The notes below the pieces were generated by a model. That model saw only the letters and a program-made list of their open reading frames with translations, was not told the DNA's origin and did not search any database. 64,000 nucleotides of DNA from Pelomonas sp039929605. GTDB lineage: Bacteria > Pseudomonadota > Gammaproteobacteria > Burkholderiales > Burkholderiaceae_C. The stretch covers positions 36,478-100,477 of the forward strand of contig NZ_JBDSQX010000033.1 in assembly GCF_039929605.1 (NCBI RefSeq), given 5' to 3'. Each line of letters opens with the position of its first letter. The stretch's first letter is position 1. This document shows positions 8,357 to 17,536 of this stretch, piece by piece. The position numbers were made by a program, and so were the translations under genes.

Positions 8357-9268
8357 CTATGGATTGATGAACGCAATCTGCAATCCCGCCGCCGCCCGAT
8401 ACGCGCTCATCGCCGCTGTCAGTCCACTGCCAACGCCTGGTCCGTTCCCGTCACCCTTCGCGTGAATACCGATGGCCTGGCCTTGGGCGTTCCGCCACAA
8501 CATCCCACTGTCGCCCCGGAACGTTCCCGGGTGCGCCACCTGGACGACGAGGTCGGCGAGTTCCGGGCCGACACGCTGCTCGATGCCGACGACCTGGCCG
8601 ACCTTTGCGCCGCTAGTGGCCGTGCCATAAACAGATTCGCCGAACTTCGGTGCAGCGACTGGGATCTGGCCCCCGGCAAGGGCTCGCTTGCGTAGGCTGG
8701 CTTCCGCCAGTGTGAACAATGCGGCGTCCGAGAAGCCAAAAGCGCCCGGAACACCGGCTCCCCCGCCGGCGAGCGCGATCGCGCTGCGTCCCACGAGGAT
8801 GGCCCTCTTGAGCGGGGGCGACCAGATCGCCACGTCTGAGGGCGAATAGGCGTTGCGGTCGAGGCCTTCAATGGCATGCGCGCACGTTAGCCCGTAGACA
8901 TCGAACTGGGTTCGCGCGAACGCGGTCATGGTGCCGTATTCGGTGCCGTCGTAGGTCGTCAACGATCCGGCCGGAAATGGGCCAGTGGCTTGGAAGGTCA
9001 TGCCTCCATACGGCAACACATCGAGCTGCACGGTCACACCATCGATCTCAACCCGCTTCGGAATCACCTGCTCCGCAGGCAGCGCTGCCTCGGGCAATTT
9101 CTGCGAGACGAAGACGACCAGGCTGACCTGATCGGTGAGCTGGCCGTTGCAAGACTTGAGCCCGATCATTGACCCGATGACATGCGGCTTTTCTGTCAGC
9201 AACGCTTCGACGCTGCTGCGGCTGCGCCGGATGCGCGAGACCTCGCGAACTGCTGCCTTGGGCCTCAT
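8357..9268 (-). CDS. Trypsin-like serine protease (Nal1-like)
   Basis: A 303-residue protein without a clear signal peptide. The N-terminal 90 residues (IGSMIGLKSCNG... VIPKRVEIDGV) resemble the domain that precedes trypsin-like peptidases of the Nal1 type. Catalytic residues visible: His131 in GLTCAHA, probable Asp181 in GFSDAALF, and Ser254 in FRGDSGMLWR. The triad looks intact, so activity is expected; the substrate is unknown. Its ATG overlaps the stop of the upstream lipoprotein gene (TGATG), so the two are translationally coupled and probably act together. Confidence 0.8.
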   Translation of the reverse strand: MRPKAAVREVSRIRRSRSSVEALLTEKPHVIGSMIGLKSCNGQLTDQVSLVVFVSQKLPEAALPAEQVIPKRVEIDGVTVQLDVLPYGGMTFQATGPFPAGSLTTYDGTEYGTMTAFARTQFDVYGLTCAHAIEGLDRNAYSPSDVAIWSPPLKRAILVGRSAIALAGGGAGVPGAFGFSDAALFTLAEASLRKRALAGGQIPVAAPKFGESVYGTATSGAKVGQVVGIEQRVGPELADLVVQVAHPGTFRGDSGMLWRNAQGQAIGIHAKGDGNGPGVGSGLTAAMSAYRAAAGLQIAFINP

Positions 9269-10119
9269 CAGAACTTCACTTCCTTGAGCGTCGTCACCTT
9301 GGTTTTGACGTCGATGTCGATGTCGTAGAGCGTGAACGTCGGCGGCTCACCCGGCTTGGGGGACAGGCCGTCGATCAACGCCTGGAGCTCCTTCCGAAGG
9401 GCGGATATCTGCCTTCTCACCACCGGCTCGTTGCCCGTCGTGGCTGGCGATGCCTCCCGAACCTGACCGTCCCAGTTCTTCGCGGCCATGCTCAGCGACG
9501 CGAGAGTTGCCGCCAGGGTCGACTCGGCCTTGGTGGGATCCGCAAGGTTGTCGGCTGCTGCAATGATGGCACCGCTCGCCATATCGAGCACACCGAGCTC
9601 GTTCTCGGTGAGGAACTTGCCCGCGCGAGCTTCGTTGACTTGCGACTTCAGGTCGTTGCCGATTTTGCGAAGCTGCTTCGACACGGCGCCATAGTCGGGG
9701 GCGGATTCGTTGCCGAGCAGGCCGGTCTCTGCACGTGTCTTGGCTGCGGTCGCGAGCGATGTTTGCAACCCGCCCAGGGAGGTTAGAAGTTCCGGGATCT
9801 TCGTGTCGGTCTTCTGGCCCACCGCCGTCAAGATACTGTTGTTGAACGACATCGAAAGGTCGGACGAGCCCCAGAGACCGGGCGACAGGCGGGCATACAG
9901 CGGATTAGCGAGGTTGGGCAAGTAAATCACCGACACGTCCACAGGTTTGTCCTTCGCGCCGGTCCTCGCAACAAGCAGGTACGGCTTGGCGACATAGACC
10001 GGTATGCCAGTCACGGTGTCCGCTTCAAGCTTGGGCGACGTGTAGAACTTGACCTCAGCACACCCGGCGATGAGCAAGAAGGCTGCAATTGCAGATGCGG
10101 CTCGGATGGCGCTGGGCAT
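9268..10119 (-). CDS. Lipoprotein of unknown function coupled to the protease
   Basis: A 283-residue protein with a lipoprotein signal, lipobox LIAGC, Cys20. The mature part begins EVKFYTSPKLEADTVTG and is followed by long helical, coiled-coil-like stretches, ending in a beta-rich tail. I chose ATG 10119, preceded by AGGAG at 7 bases; an in-frame start 63 bp upstream would bury the signal peptide. The stop overlaps the protease start at 9268. A membrane anchor plus protease pair is plausible, but the function is unknown. Confidence 0.75.
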   Translation of the reverse strand: MPSAIRAASAIAAFLLIAGCAEVKFYTSPKLEADTVTGIPVYVAKPYLLVARTGAKDKPVDVSVIYLPNLANPLYARLSPGLWGSSDLSMSFNNSILTAVGQKTDTKIPELLTSLGGLQTSLATAAKTRAETGLLGNESAPDYGAVSKQLRKIGNDLKSQVNEARAGKFLTENELGVLDMASGAIIAAADNLADPTKAESTLAATLASLSMAAKNWDGQVREASPATTGNEPVVRRQISALRKELQALIDGLSPKPGEPPTFTLYDIDIDVKTKVTTLKEVKF

Positions 10120-10781
<662 letters not shown>

Positions 10782-11522
10782 CTACGCCAGCACGGGCAGG
10801 CGCAGCACGAACTCCACCATCAGCCGGGTGTGCATCCAGGTCAGGAGGATGTTGTCGCGCACGTAGCGAAAGTGCGAGACGCCGCCCTCATCGGCGCGCA
10901 GGTACTTCACCGGCGCGTCCAGGTTCACGGGCTTGACCCCGCGCCAGGCCAGGCGCACCACAGCCTCGGTGTCGAAGTCAAAGCGGCGCATCCAAGGCTG
11001 GCGCGCCATGACCGCCGCCAGCGCAGCCACCGGATAGACCCGGAAGCCATACAGCGAATCGGCCACGCCAGCGCCCAAGGTTTCGAGGTTGGTCCACCAG
11101 TTGGAAACGCGGCGCCCGCGCACACGCAGCAAGGGCGCGCTGGCGTCGAACACCGGGCGGCCGAGCACCATGGTCTCAGAACGGGCCATCGAAGCCTGCA
11201 TGAAGGCCGGGATCAAGTCAGCCGGATGCTGGCCGTCGCTGTCCATGGCCAAAGCGTGGGTGAAGCCCTCGGCCTGGGCCAACTGCAAACCATGCAACAC
11301 GGCCGCACCCTTGCCGCAGTTCTTTGGCAAGACCCACACGCGCAAACCGGGATCCGTCGCGGCCAACGCTTGCAGGCCCTCGGCGGTGCCATCGGTGCTG
11401 CCATCCACCACCACCCACACGGGCGCCCATCGGGCGCGCGCGGCGCGCACGGTGGCGTACACCTGGTCGCCGGTGTTGTAGCTGGGGATGAGCACCAAGT
11501 GCGTCGAAGAAGGGGTCGTCAT
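10782..11522 (-). CDS. Family 2 glycosyltransferase
   Basis: A 246-residue GT-A fold enzyme: IPSYNTGDQ near the N-terminus, VVVDGSTDGT (38-47) and the metal-binding DSDGQH (94-99). It resembles dolichyl-phosphate mannosyltransferase-type enzymes and the glycosyltransferases in aryl-polyene clusters. It would transfer a sugar from a nucleotide donor to a lipid or polyene acceptor at the inner membrane. Last gene of a four-gene overlapping unit; its ATG overlaps the end of the acyltransferase gene (11519-11522). The role in polyene modification is inferred from the neighbours. Confidence 0.85.
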   Translation of the reverse strand: MTTPSSTHLVLIPSYNTGDQVYATVRAARARWAPVWVVVDGSTDGTAEGLQALAATDPGLRVWVLPKNCGKGAAVLHGLQLAQAEGFTHALAMDSDGQHPADLIPAFMQASMARSETMVLGRPVFDASAPLLRVRGRRVSNWWTNLETLGAGVADSLYGFRVYPVAALAAVMARQPWMRRFDFDTEAVVRLAWRGVKPVNLDAPVKYLRADEGGVSHFRYVRDNILLTWMHTRLMVEFVLRLPVLA

Positions 11523-12289
11523 CGTGGGTGGGGGTCAGGCCGCGGTGGCGTTTGGCGAACGCCGGCCGCGAAGTAGGCCTCGAGCTCGCGCAATTGGGCG
11601 GCGTGGTCGTCGGCAGGTTCAAAGCGCCGCCCTAAGCGGACCGTGAAAACAATCGGCAGGGGCGGCAGCCGCCACAGCGGCCACCCCTTGCAGAGGTAGG
11701 GCGACGCCGTGTCGATGAACACGGTTTGGATGGGCACTCCCGCGCGCTTGGCGATCAGGCAAACGCCCCCGTGAAAGGCGTTGACCGGCGGCTGGGTGGT
11801 GCGGGTGCCTTCGGGGAACAGCACCAGCTGCCCACCCTGCTTCAGGTCTCGCATCGCCAATCGCACCAAGCCGCTGGGCGAATCGTTGGGGATGTAGCGG
11901 GCCAAGCGGGCGCCGGGTGCCAGGAAGGGGTTGCGCATCAGGCTGGCCTTCATGATGCACGCGCTGTGCGGCAATCGCGCCACGAGCATCATGGCGTCGA
12001 GCATGCTGGGATGGTTGGCGGCGACGATCAACCCGCCCTCGTCACGCAGGGCATCCAAGGGCTCCGAGTGCAAGCGCATCAAGCCCACGGCGCGCGCCAT
12101 CCCCCAAAACAGGCGGTAGCCCGCGGCAATGCCGGCGCGGCCCACACGGCGGCCGGTGTCGTTCGACAGCAGCGGGTACAGCAACAAGGCCACGGCGTTC
12201 CACAGCAGCGAGCCCAGCCCCATGAACAGCAGCATGCCCTGCAGCGCCAGCCATTGAAACGGCACGCCCAGCCAGCGCAGCGCTGTCAC
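11519..12289 (-). CDS. 1-acylglycerol-3-phosphate acyltransferase-like enzyme
   Basis: A 256-residue PlsC-type acyltransferase. A membrane segment lies near 12-45. Catalytic motif NHPSMLD (92-98) and substrate-binding FPEGTRT (158-164) are intact. I place the start at GTG 12289, which overlaps the upstream stop as GTGA; a longer frame exists but adds Arg/Gly-rich residues. In xanthomonadin-type clusters such an enzyme attaches the polyene acyl chain to a glycerolipid in the membrane; that role here is inferred from context. Confidence 0.85.
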   Translation of the reverse strand: MTALRWLGVPFQWLALQGMLLFMGLGSLLWNAVALLLYPLLSNDTGRRVGRAGIAAGYRLFWGMARAVGLMRLHSEPLDALRDEGGLIVAANHPSMLDAMMLVARLPHSACIMKASLMRNPFLAPGARLARYIPNDSPSGLVRLAMRDLKQGGQLVLFPEGTRTTQPPVNAFHGGVCLIAKRAGVPIQTVFIDTASPYLCKGWPLWRLPPLPIVFTVRLGRRFEPADDHAAQLRELEAYFAAGVRQTPPRPDPHPR

Positions 12290-13350
12290 GCCAGCGCCCC
12301 GGGCGCGAAGGCGTGGGCTTCGATTTCCACCAACAGATCCGCCCGGCAAATGTCGGCCTGCACGCAGGGTGCATCCCGCCACGAGGGCTCGGCCTGGGCC
12401 AGCACCTGCCCCACCACCACCGCGTCGGCCGCATGGCGCACATAGACGGTGGGGTGCAGATCGGCCAGTCTGTAGCGGGCGCTGCAGCCCCGGTGGGCGC
12501 TGTCGATCACCGCCTGCAAATTGCGCAGCGTCTCTTGGGTCTGGGCCACCACGTCACCGTGGTGCACCGAGTGCTCGCCCACGATGCTGGCGGTGCCCGA
12601 CACCAGCAGTGCCAACTGGCCGCCGCCGGCGTCAGCCAGCGCCGCACGCGAAAAGGTCGGGGCGCGCGGTCCGTACGCGCGGCTGTACCGGTAGGCCGAC
12701 ACCTGCCGTGGGTTCTCCACGGGCTTCGGGGCCAACCGGCCGGCCAAAAAGCGAACGCTCAAACCGCCCGGCGTCGCCCCTGCGGTACCCAGGGCGCACG
12801 CCGCGGGTGCCCCGTCGAAGGGGTCGCGCTGGGCGTCCATGAAGGCCTGCTGGCGACCGATGTTGAACTGCCGGTAGCGCTCCAGCCCGCCGCCGTCGGC
12901 GTTGATGCGGGGCAGGTAGTTCCAGAGCCGCAGCAGCTGCGGGCAGCCGCAGTCCTCCAGGGCTGCGAACACGTCGCGGTAGGCGCGGTACGCGGCTTGC
13001 TCCAACGAGCCTTGCGCCTCGGGCAGGTTCAGCTGGCCGAAGGCCCAGTGCCCATCGGTGCGCCATTGAACGCTGCCGCTGCGACCGCTGCGCAGCGCGC
13101 CGCCCCGAGTCAGCCAAGCGTCCACCCATGGTTGAGTGGGACCGAGGAGCGGGGTGTCCAGGGCTGCCAGCCCACCCGAGTCGGCGTCGACGTCCACATC
13201 GGCGCGCGGCAAGCCCCAGGCCACCCCCCCCAGCGCGAGCGACCCGTCGTGATGGCCGTCACGCCACTGGGTAAGGTCGAGTCGTTCAGCACGCAAAACA
13301 TGGGGCGCGCGCGCGGACCACCCGCGCGACAGTGCGTCAACTTCGGTCAT
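12286..13350 (-). CDS. XanB2-like chorismatase
   Basis: A 354-residue protein of the FkbO/Hyg5/XanB2 chorismatase type (formerly called pteridine-dependent deoxygenase). The C-terminal half has the RidA-like fold typical of this family (ALLVSGTASIVGEHSVHHGD, ETLRNLQAVI, TVYVRHAADA). XanB2 converts chorismate to hydroxybenzoates, and 3-hydroxybenzoate is the starter of xanthomonadin. Start ATG 13350 overlaps the upstream stop as ATGA. Together with the halogenase-like gene it points to an aryl polyene pigment. The exact product isomer cannot be told from sequence alone. Confidence 0.75.
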   Translation of the reverse strand: MTEVDALSRGWSARAPHVLRAERLDLTQWRDGHHDGSLALGGVAWGLPRADVDVDADSGGLAALDTPLLGPTQPWVDAWLTRGGALRSGRSGSVQWRTDGHWAFGQLNLPEAQGSLEQAAYRAYRDVFAALEDCGCPQLLRLWNYLPRINADGGGLERYRQFNIGRQQAFMDAQRDPFDGAPAACALGTAGATPGGLSVRFLAGRLAPKPVENPRQVSAYRYSRAYGPRAPTFSRAALADAGGGQLALLVSGTASIVGEHSVHHGDVVAQTQETLRNLQAVIDSAHRGCSARYRLADLHPTVYVRHAADAVVVGQVLAQAEPSWRDAPCVQADICRADLLVEIEAHAFAPGALA

Positions 13351-14705
13351 CTGGGGTTGGCGATGACGTTCTCGCCGCGCACGCCACCCACGTCCCGGAT
13401 CAGGCGGCGGCGAGCCCACCAAGCGCGCAGGGTGCGCGGCAGCGAGAAGAGGGAGCCCACGTAGTACACACCCTTGAATGCCGCCAAGGAGGCCCAGATC
13501 GGCGTCTTGCCGTAGATGTCACCCGCCAGCAGGGACATCACCGCCTCCTGCATGCGCAGCGGGTTGCGCGGATGCATGAACAGCTCGCGCAGCATGGGGT
13601 TCGTCATCCGGTGTATGAACCAGGAAAACTGCTTTGGGCCGTGGCGCATGCGCCGCTCAAACTGCCGCCGTGCGGCCGGATAGGTTTCGGGCGCGTCAAT
13701 GGCCTTGGCCACAACCTCGGCGCCGTCGAAGGCGTTTTGCATCGCCAGAAAGACCCCCGAGGAAAAAACGGGGTCGATGAAGGCGTAAGCGTCGCCCAGC
13801 ATCAGGAAGCGGTCGCCCGCGCAGCGGTCGGCGCAGTAGCTGTAGTTGCCCGTGGCCCACACGTGGTCGTCCATCAGCACCGCCCCGTCCAGCCGCCGCG
13901 CCAGCTCGGGCGCCATGGCGATGGTGTCGGCAAAGAACTCATTCAGCGGCTTGTTCCGCTGCTTCAAGTACTCGGGCCAACACACCGCACCGACGCTGGT
14001 GCTGCCGTCGGCCAGCGGGATGAACCAGAACCAGCCATGCTGGAACCAGAAGATGCTGATATTGCCTTCTTGTTTGCCGGGCAGCCGCTGCGCGCCTCGG
14101 AAGTGCGCGAAGAGGGCCGCGCTGTTGTGCCGCCGGTTCTTCTGCTTCCATTGGTTCTGCGTGGCCAACAGGGTGTCGCGGCCGCTGGCATCGACGACGA
14201 ACTTCGCTCGCCAGCGCTGCACGGCGCCGTCCTGCAAGACGGCCTCCACGTCGGCACCTTGGGCATCGAACGCCACGCGGCGCACCAAACAGCCTTCCAA
14301 GGTGCGCGCACCGGCCACAGCCGCATTCCTGAACAGGATCTCGTCGAAGTCGGCGCGACGCACCTGCCAGGCCATCGGCAAGCTCTTGTCCCAGGCGTCG
14401 CTGAACTCCACGAAGGACCGATGGCTGTGCTCAGGGGAGCAAAACTCGACGCCCCATTTGGGCATGCCGATGGCCTCGACTTGGGCACTGACGCCCAGCT
14501 TCTCGAGCAGGGGCCCGCCGGCCGGCAGCAGCGACTCACCAATATGAAAGCGCGGATGGTGCGCCTTTTCGACCAGCAGGACGTCGCGTCCTTGCCGCGC
14601 CAGCAGCGTAGCCATCGTGGAGCCCGCAGGGCCGCCGCCGATGATCAGCACGTCGCAATGGTGGAAGGGCCCAGAATCGCGGGCGGCGGAGGTTTCCGAA
14701 GTCAT
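13347..14705 (-). CDS. FAD-dependent halogenase-family oxidoreductase
   Basis: A 452-residue flavoprotein. The FAD-binding GGGPAG lies at 23-28, and the halogenase-type motif WxWxIP is present as WFWFIP (225-230). A second FAD block GDRFLMLGDAYAFIDPVFSSG follows. Related enzymes in xanthomonadin clusters are annotated tryptophan-halogenase-like, and xanthomonadins are brominated aryl polyenes. ATG 14705 gives a normal N-terminus; a TTG at 14765 would add 20 residues. Neither has a strong ribosome site. First gene of the minus-strand four-gene unit. Confidence 0.85.
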   Translation of the reverse strand: MTSETSAARDSGPFHHCDVLIIGGGPAGSTMATLLARQGRDVLLVEKAHHPRFHIGESLLPAGGPLLEKLGVSAQVEAIGMPKWGVEFCSPEHSHRSFVEFSDAWDKSLPMAWQVRRADFDEILFRNAAVAGARTLEGCLVRRVAFDAQGADVEAVLQDGAVQRWRAKFVVDASGRDTLLATQNQWKQKNRRHNSAALFAHFRGAQRLPGKQEGNISIFWFQHGWFWFIPLADGSTSVGAVCWPEYLKQRNKPLNEFFADTIAMAPELARRLDGAVLMDDHVWATGNYSYCADRCAGDRFLMLGDAYAFIDPVFSSGVFLAMQNAFDGAEVVAKAIDAPETYPAARRQFERRMRHGPKQFSWFIHRMTNPMLRELFMHPRNPLRMQEAVMSLLAGDIYGKTPIWASLAAFKGVYYVGSLFSLPRTLRAWWARRRLIRDVGGVRGENVIANPR

Positions 14706-14821
14706 GTTGGTTCGACGGTCGAGGGGCTGACGAGCCACCCCACGCGGGCTTGCGTGGGTCTGCAATCATGCAGCGTGGCGACGCACGCTCAAACGCGTGG
14801 CCTCCTGATTATCTCTAACGC

Positions 14822-15517
14822 ATGTCCATGAACCGACGCGCCCCCCTGCCTGCGACCGCCCCCCCCACGCCGGAATGGCTGGCCGACTTGGGTGAACGGC
14901 TTTGGCGCCTGCTGCCCCTGAAAGTGATCGGCATCAGCGGCTTCATGTGGCTCTTCTTCTTCTGCTACTTCTATACCTTGCGCCACCCGGCCTACGCGGT
15001 GTTCGAGATGCCTCGAACAAGCTTGGATGCCCTGGTGCCGTTTCAGCCCGAAGCGCTGTTGGTTTACGGCTCGCTGTGGTTCTACGTGGGCATTGCACCC
15101 GGACTGCTGCTGCGCGTACGCGAGCTCGTGGTTTACGGGCTGTGGGCGGCAGTGCTGTGCGGTTGCGGCCTTTTGATCTTCTACTTTTGGCCGACTGCCG
15201 TGCCAGCGCCCGACGTGGACGTCAGCGCCTACCCCGGCTTCGCCCTCTTGCAGGGCGTGGATGCCGGCGGCAACGCCTGCCCTTCACTGCACGTCGCCAC
15301 GGCGGTGTTCACCGCGATTTGGATCGATCGGTTGATCCGCACCTTGCGCGCGCCATGCGCATGGCGTTGGGCCAATGCGGTATGGGTGCTGTCCATCGCC
15401 TGGTCGACAGTCGCCGTTCGACAACATGTCGTGCTGGATGCCCTGGCGGGCTCTGTGCTCGGCATCGCGGTGGCGGTCCTGTCCATCTGGCTCAGCCCAT
15501 GGGTTGGGCGTCGCTAG
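14822..15517 (+). CDS. PAP2-family membrane phosphatase
   Basis: A 231-residue membrane protein with about six hydrophobic segments. The acid phosphatase motifs are PSLH (154-157) and RQHVVLD (200-206); the first, Lys-containing motif of classical PAP2 is weak, as in inositolphosphotransferase-type members. It is transcribed away from the halogenase gene with 116 bp between the starts. A role in lipid phosphate removal for the adjacent acyl/glycosyl lipid pathway is possible but inferred. Confidence 0.8.
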   Translation: MSMNRRAPLPATAPPTPEWLADLGERLWRLLPLKVIGISGFMWLFFFCYFYTLRHPAYAVFEMPRTSLDALVPFQPEALLVYGSLWFYVGIAPGLLLRVRELVVYGLWAAVLCGCGLLIFYFWPTAVPAPDVDVSAYPGFALLQGVDAGGNACPSLHVATAVFTAIWIDRLIRTLRAPCAWRWANAVWVLSIAWSTVAVRQHVVLDALAGSVLGIAVAVLSIWLSPWVGRR

Positions 15518-15601
15518 CCTAGATCACATGCCTAAAGCAAGCCCTCCACCGCCAACCCGAGAACCAGCAGGCAGCCGCGTGATGTCGGCCCGTCCGCCTC
15601 G

Positions 15602-16282
15602 TCAAGGTTTGCCGTATTGCGGAGAACGCGGCCCGTAAAGCAGGCCGTTCATCCGGCCGGCCACAAGAAGGCGCTGGCTTGCAAGGCCCGCCATTGGGTG
15701 GCTGCGGTCGGTGGAGGCCGAGATGATCTGGTCGACAACGGCCTTGACCAGCAGCCCGATCAGGCCGCCCTGGCTGTTGTTGGCCTGCTCCGCGCTGGAC
15801 GCGGCGGCGCTGCCCTCCCAGAGCAGCTTGCCATTGCGCAGGTCCACCAGCTTGGCCTCCAGCGTCACAGCGGTCTCACTGTTGAGGACCTTGTAAACCG
15901 AGCCGTAGCGCGTGACCTTCACGTAAAGACCGGCGTCCGCACCGAATATCTCGCGCAGCTTGGCCGGCGCGATCTGCTGCGCGTCTTCGGGCGTGAACAT
16001 GCCATTGCTTTTGAGCGTTTCGTCCACCAACGAGACCGGCAGCACGTAGTAGCCCGACTCGGCCAACGGCCGCGTCATCTGCGCCATCACGCTGGATGTC
16101 GCCTGCACTTCGGGCGTGGTGTTGATCGGCGGAAGCACGAGGATGGATCCGGGCCTGGCGTCCTTGTATGCCGTGTAGTCGTAAGGCGCCGGCGGCGTGG
16201 CGCAGCCTTGCAGCACCAACAGCACCAACGCACCCAGCATTGACGAAGCGAAGCGCGGAAGGCGCTGGAAGATGGTTCTCAT
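15602..16282 (-). CDS. DUF799 lipoprotein (GNA1162-like)
   Basis: A 226-residue lipoprotein, lipobox LQGC with Cys27. The body matches the DUF799/GNA1162 type: ILVLPPINTTPEVQAT, and later YGSVYKVLNSETAVTLEAKLVDL. GNA1162-like proteins have a fold related to TolB N-terminal and CsgG-type domains and are thought to sit in the periplasm on a membrane. It is third in a three-gene lipoprotein operon with CsgG-like and DUF4810 genes. AGGGAG precedes the ATG. The function of the set is not established. Confidence 0.85.
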   Translation of the reverse strand: MRTIFQRLPRFASSMLGALVLLVLQGCATPPAPYDYTAYKDARPGSILVLPPINTTPEVQATSSVMAQMTRPLAESGYYVLPVSLVDETLKSNGMFTPEDAQQIAPAKLREIFGADAGLYVKVTRYGSVYKVLNSETAVTLEAKLVDLRNGKLLWEGSAAASSAEQANNSQGGLIGLLVKAVVDQIISASTDRSHPMAGLASQRLLVAGRMNGLLYGPRSPQYGKP

Positions 16283-16296
16283 TGTTTGGTTCTCCC

Positions 16297-16707
16297 TTAG
16301 CTCTTGGGTTGGCTGGCGGCATCCGCCGGGGCATTGACCGCGCTGGCTGCGCTCTTGCCGGCATCCTTCTTGGTGTTCTTCAGCAGAAAGTCGACATACG
16401 CGGCCGACTCCGGGAACTGGGCACGCTCAGTCTCCAGGTGACGCTGCGCGGCCACGTCGTCACCCGTCTTGCCATAGAGCAACGCGAGATGAGCATGCAT
16501 GCCGGGCGGCGTAGCTTCGCCCGCAACCTTGTTCTTCGCGATTTGAGCCTCAAGCAGCGCAATCTGAGCGCCCGGCTCGCTGCCGTTGGATTTCAGGTGT
16601 TGATAGACGGCGTCCTGATACCCGGCCCACTGGTACAGGGGCTTTGGGCCTGGCTGCGCGCAGCCAACGAGCGCCAGGGCAGCGACGATGGGAAAGGTGG
16701 TCTTCAT
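16297..16707 (-). CDS. DUF4810 lipoprotein
   Basis: A 136-residue lipoprotein, lipobox ALVGC with Cys16, followed by LYQWAGYQDAVYQHLK, which is the hallmark of DUF4810, and a helical, TPR-like centre. The tail is Ala/Lys rich and low complexity. The ATG at 16707 has GAGGG before it; a longer frame overlapping the CsgG gene end lacks such support. It lies 11 bp after the CsgG-like gene and 14 bp before DUF799. These three families are commonly found together. Confidence 0.85.
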   Translation of the reverse strand: MKTTFPIVAALALVGCAQPGPKPLYQWAGYQDAVYQHLKSNGSEPGAQIALLEAQIAKNKVAGEATPPGMHAHLALLYGKTGDDVAAQRHLETERAQFPESAAYVDFLLKNTKKDAGKSAASAVNAPADAASQPKS

Positions 16708-16718
16708 GCCAGCCCTCA

Positions 16719-17405
16719 TCACCGAACCGGCTTCCACGCGCCGCCGTCGACGCCGGCGGTCAGCGCATTGACGGCCTCGCGAATGGCGAGATCAAGCACC
16801 TTGCCGTTCAATGTGGCGTCGTAGCTGGCCGTGCTGCCGAAGCCAAGCACTTCCCGTTCGGACAGGCTGAACTCACCCGCACCCTGAACCGAATAGACAA
16901 CCTCAGAGGTTGCCGGGTTGACGACGTTCAGCGTCACCTTGGCATAGGCCACCTGTGTCTTGCCGCGACCCAACACGCCAAACAACTGCTTGTCGCCCAC
17001 ATCCTTGCGGCCGAACTCAGTGACTGCACCCGTCACGAGGTAGTCAGCCCCCTTGATGGCCTGCGCGCTGCCCTTGAACTGGGCTTCCTGCTTGGACTCT
17101 TCGAGGTTGTCGCGGTCGAGTACGCTGAAACGATTGGTCTGCTGCAGGTGCGAGACGAGGATGGTCCGGCTCTGCGTACCGAGGCGGTCGATGCCATCGG
17201 AGAAGATGCCTCGCTGATAGCTGCTACGGTTGTCGAACTTGCCGACAGCGATAGGCGCACGGACGCCTTGATAGACCGGCGCGGTGGCCGCAGCGACTTT
17301 GGGCACTTCGACCGCGCGGGATTGCTCGGTGGTCGCACAGCCGCCCAGCGTGGCAGCAAATGCTGCAATGGCAAGCGCACGAGTGGCGTTATTCAAGCTC
17401 TTCAT
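16719..17405 (-). CDS. CsgG/LpoB-family lipoprotein
   Basis: A 228-residue lipoprotein, lipobox LGGC with Cys23. The CsgG-type domain is visible as PIAVGKFDNRSSYQRGIF, RTILVSHLQQTNRFSVLDRDNL and ADYLVTGAVTEFG. Members form outer-membrane pores (CsgG) or act as periplasmic activators; without curli genes nearby the latter or an unknown envelope role is more likely. It opens the three-lipoprotein operon. AGGGAGG stands before the ATG. Confidence 0.88.
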   Translation of the reverse strand: MKSLNNATRALAIAAFAATLGGCATTEQSRAVEVPKVAAATAPVYQGVRAPIAVGKFDNRSSYQRGIFSDGIDRLGTQSRTILVSHLQQTNRFSVLDRDNLEESKQEAQFKGSAQAIKGADYLVTGAVTEFGRKDVGDKQLFGVLGRGKTQVAYAKVTLNVVNPATSEVVYSVQGAGEFSLSEREVLGFGSTASYDATLNGKVLDLAIREAVNALTAGVDGGAWKPVR

Positions 17406-17482
17406 AGTTCCTCCCTGAAATCAAAAAAGCCGCGCGAGTTTAGCGAGGCCGGCAGGCGCCTGAACGCACAGCAACGCAATGG

Positions 17483-17516
17483 CAAAGGGCGATGGGATTA
17501 CTCCCATCGCCCTTTG
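17483..17516. terminator. Terminator at the end of the atp operon
   Basis: A perfect 15-bp stem (CAAAGGGCGATGGGA and its complement) with a 4-base loop lies 20 bp past the atpC stop. No strong T-run follows, but the stem is long and starts with A/T pairs. It isolates atpC from the CsgG-like gene's promoter side. Confidence 0.8.
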
Positions 17517-17536
17517 AATCGCAAAGATCAGCGCGA

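Noticed and set aside
12289..12382. Longer start for the PlsC-like gene
   Set aside because: The extension lies wholly within the chorismatase gene; the GTG overlapping its stop is the better start.
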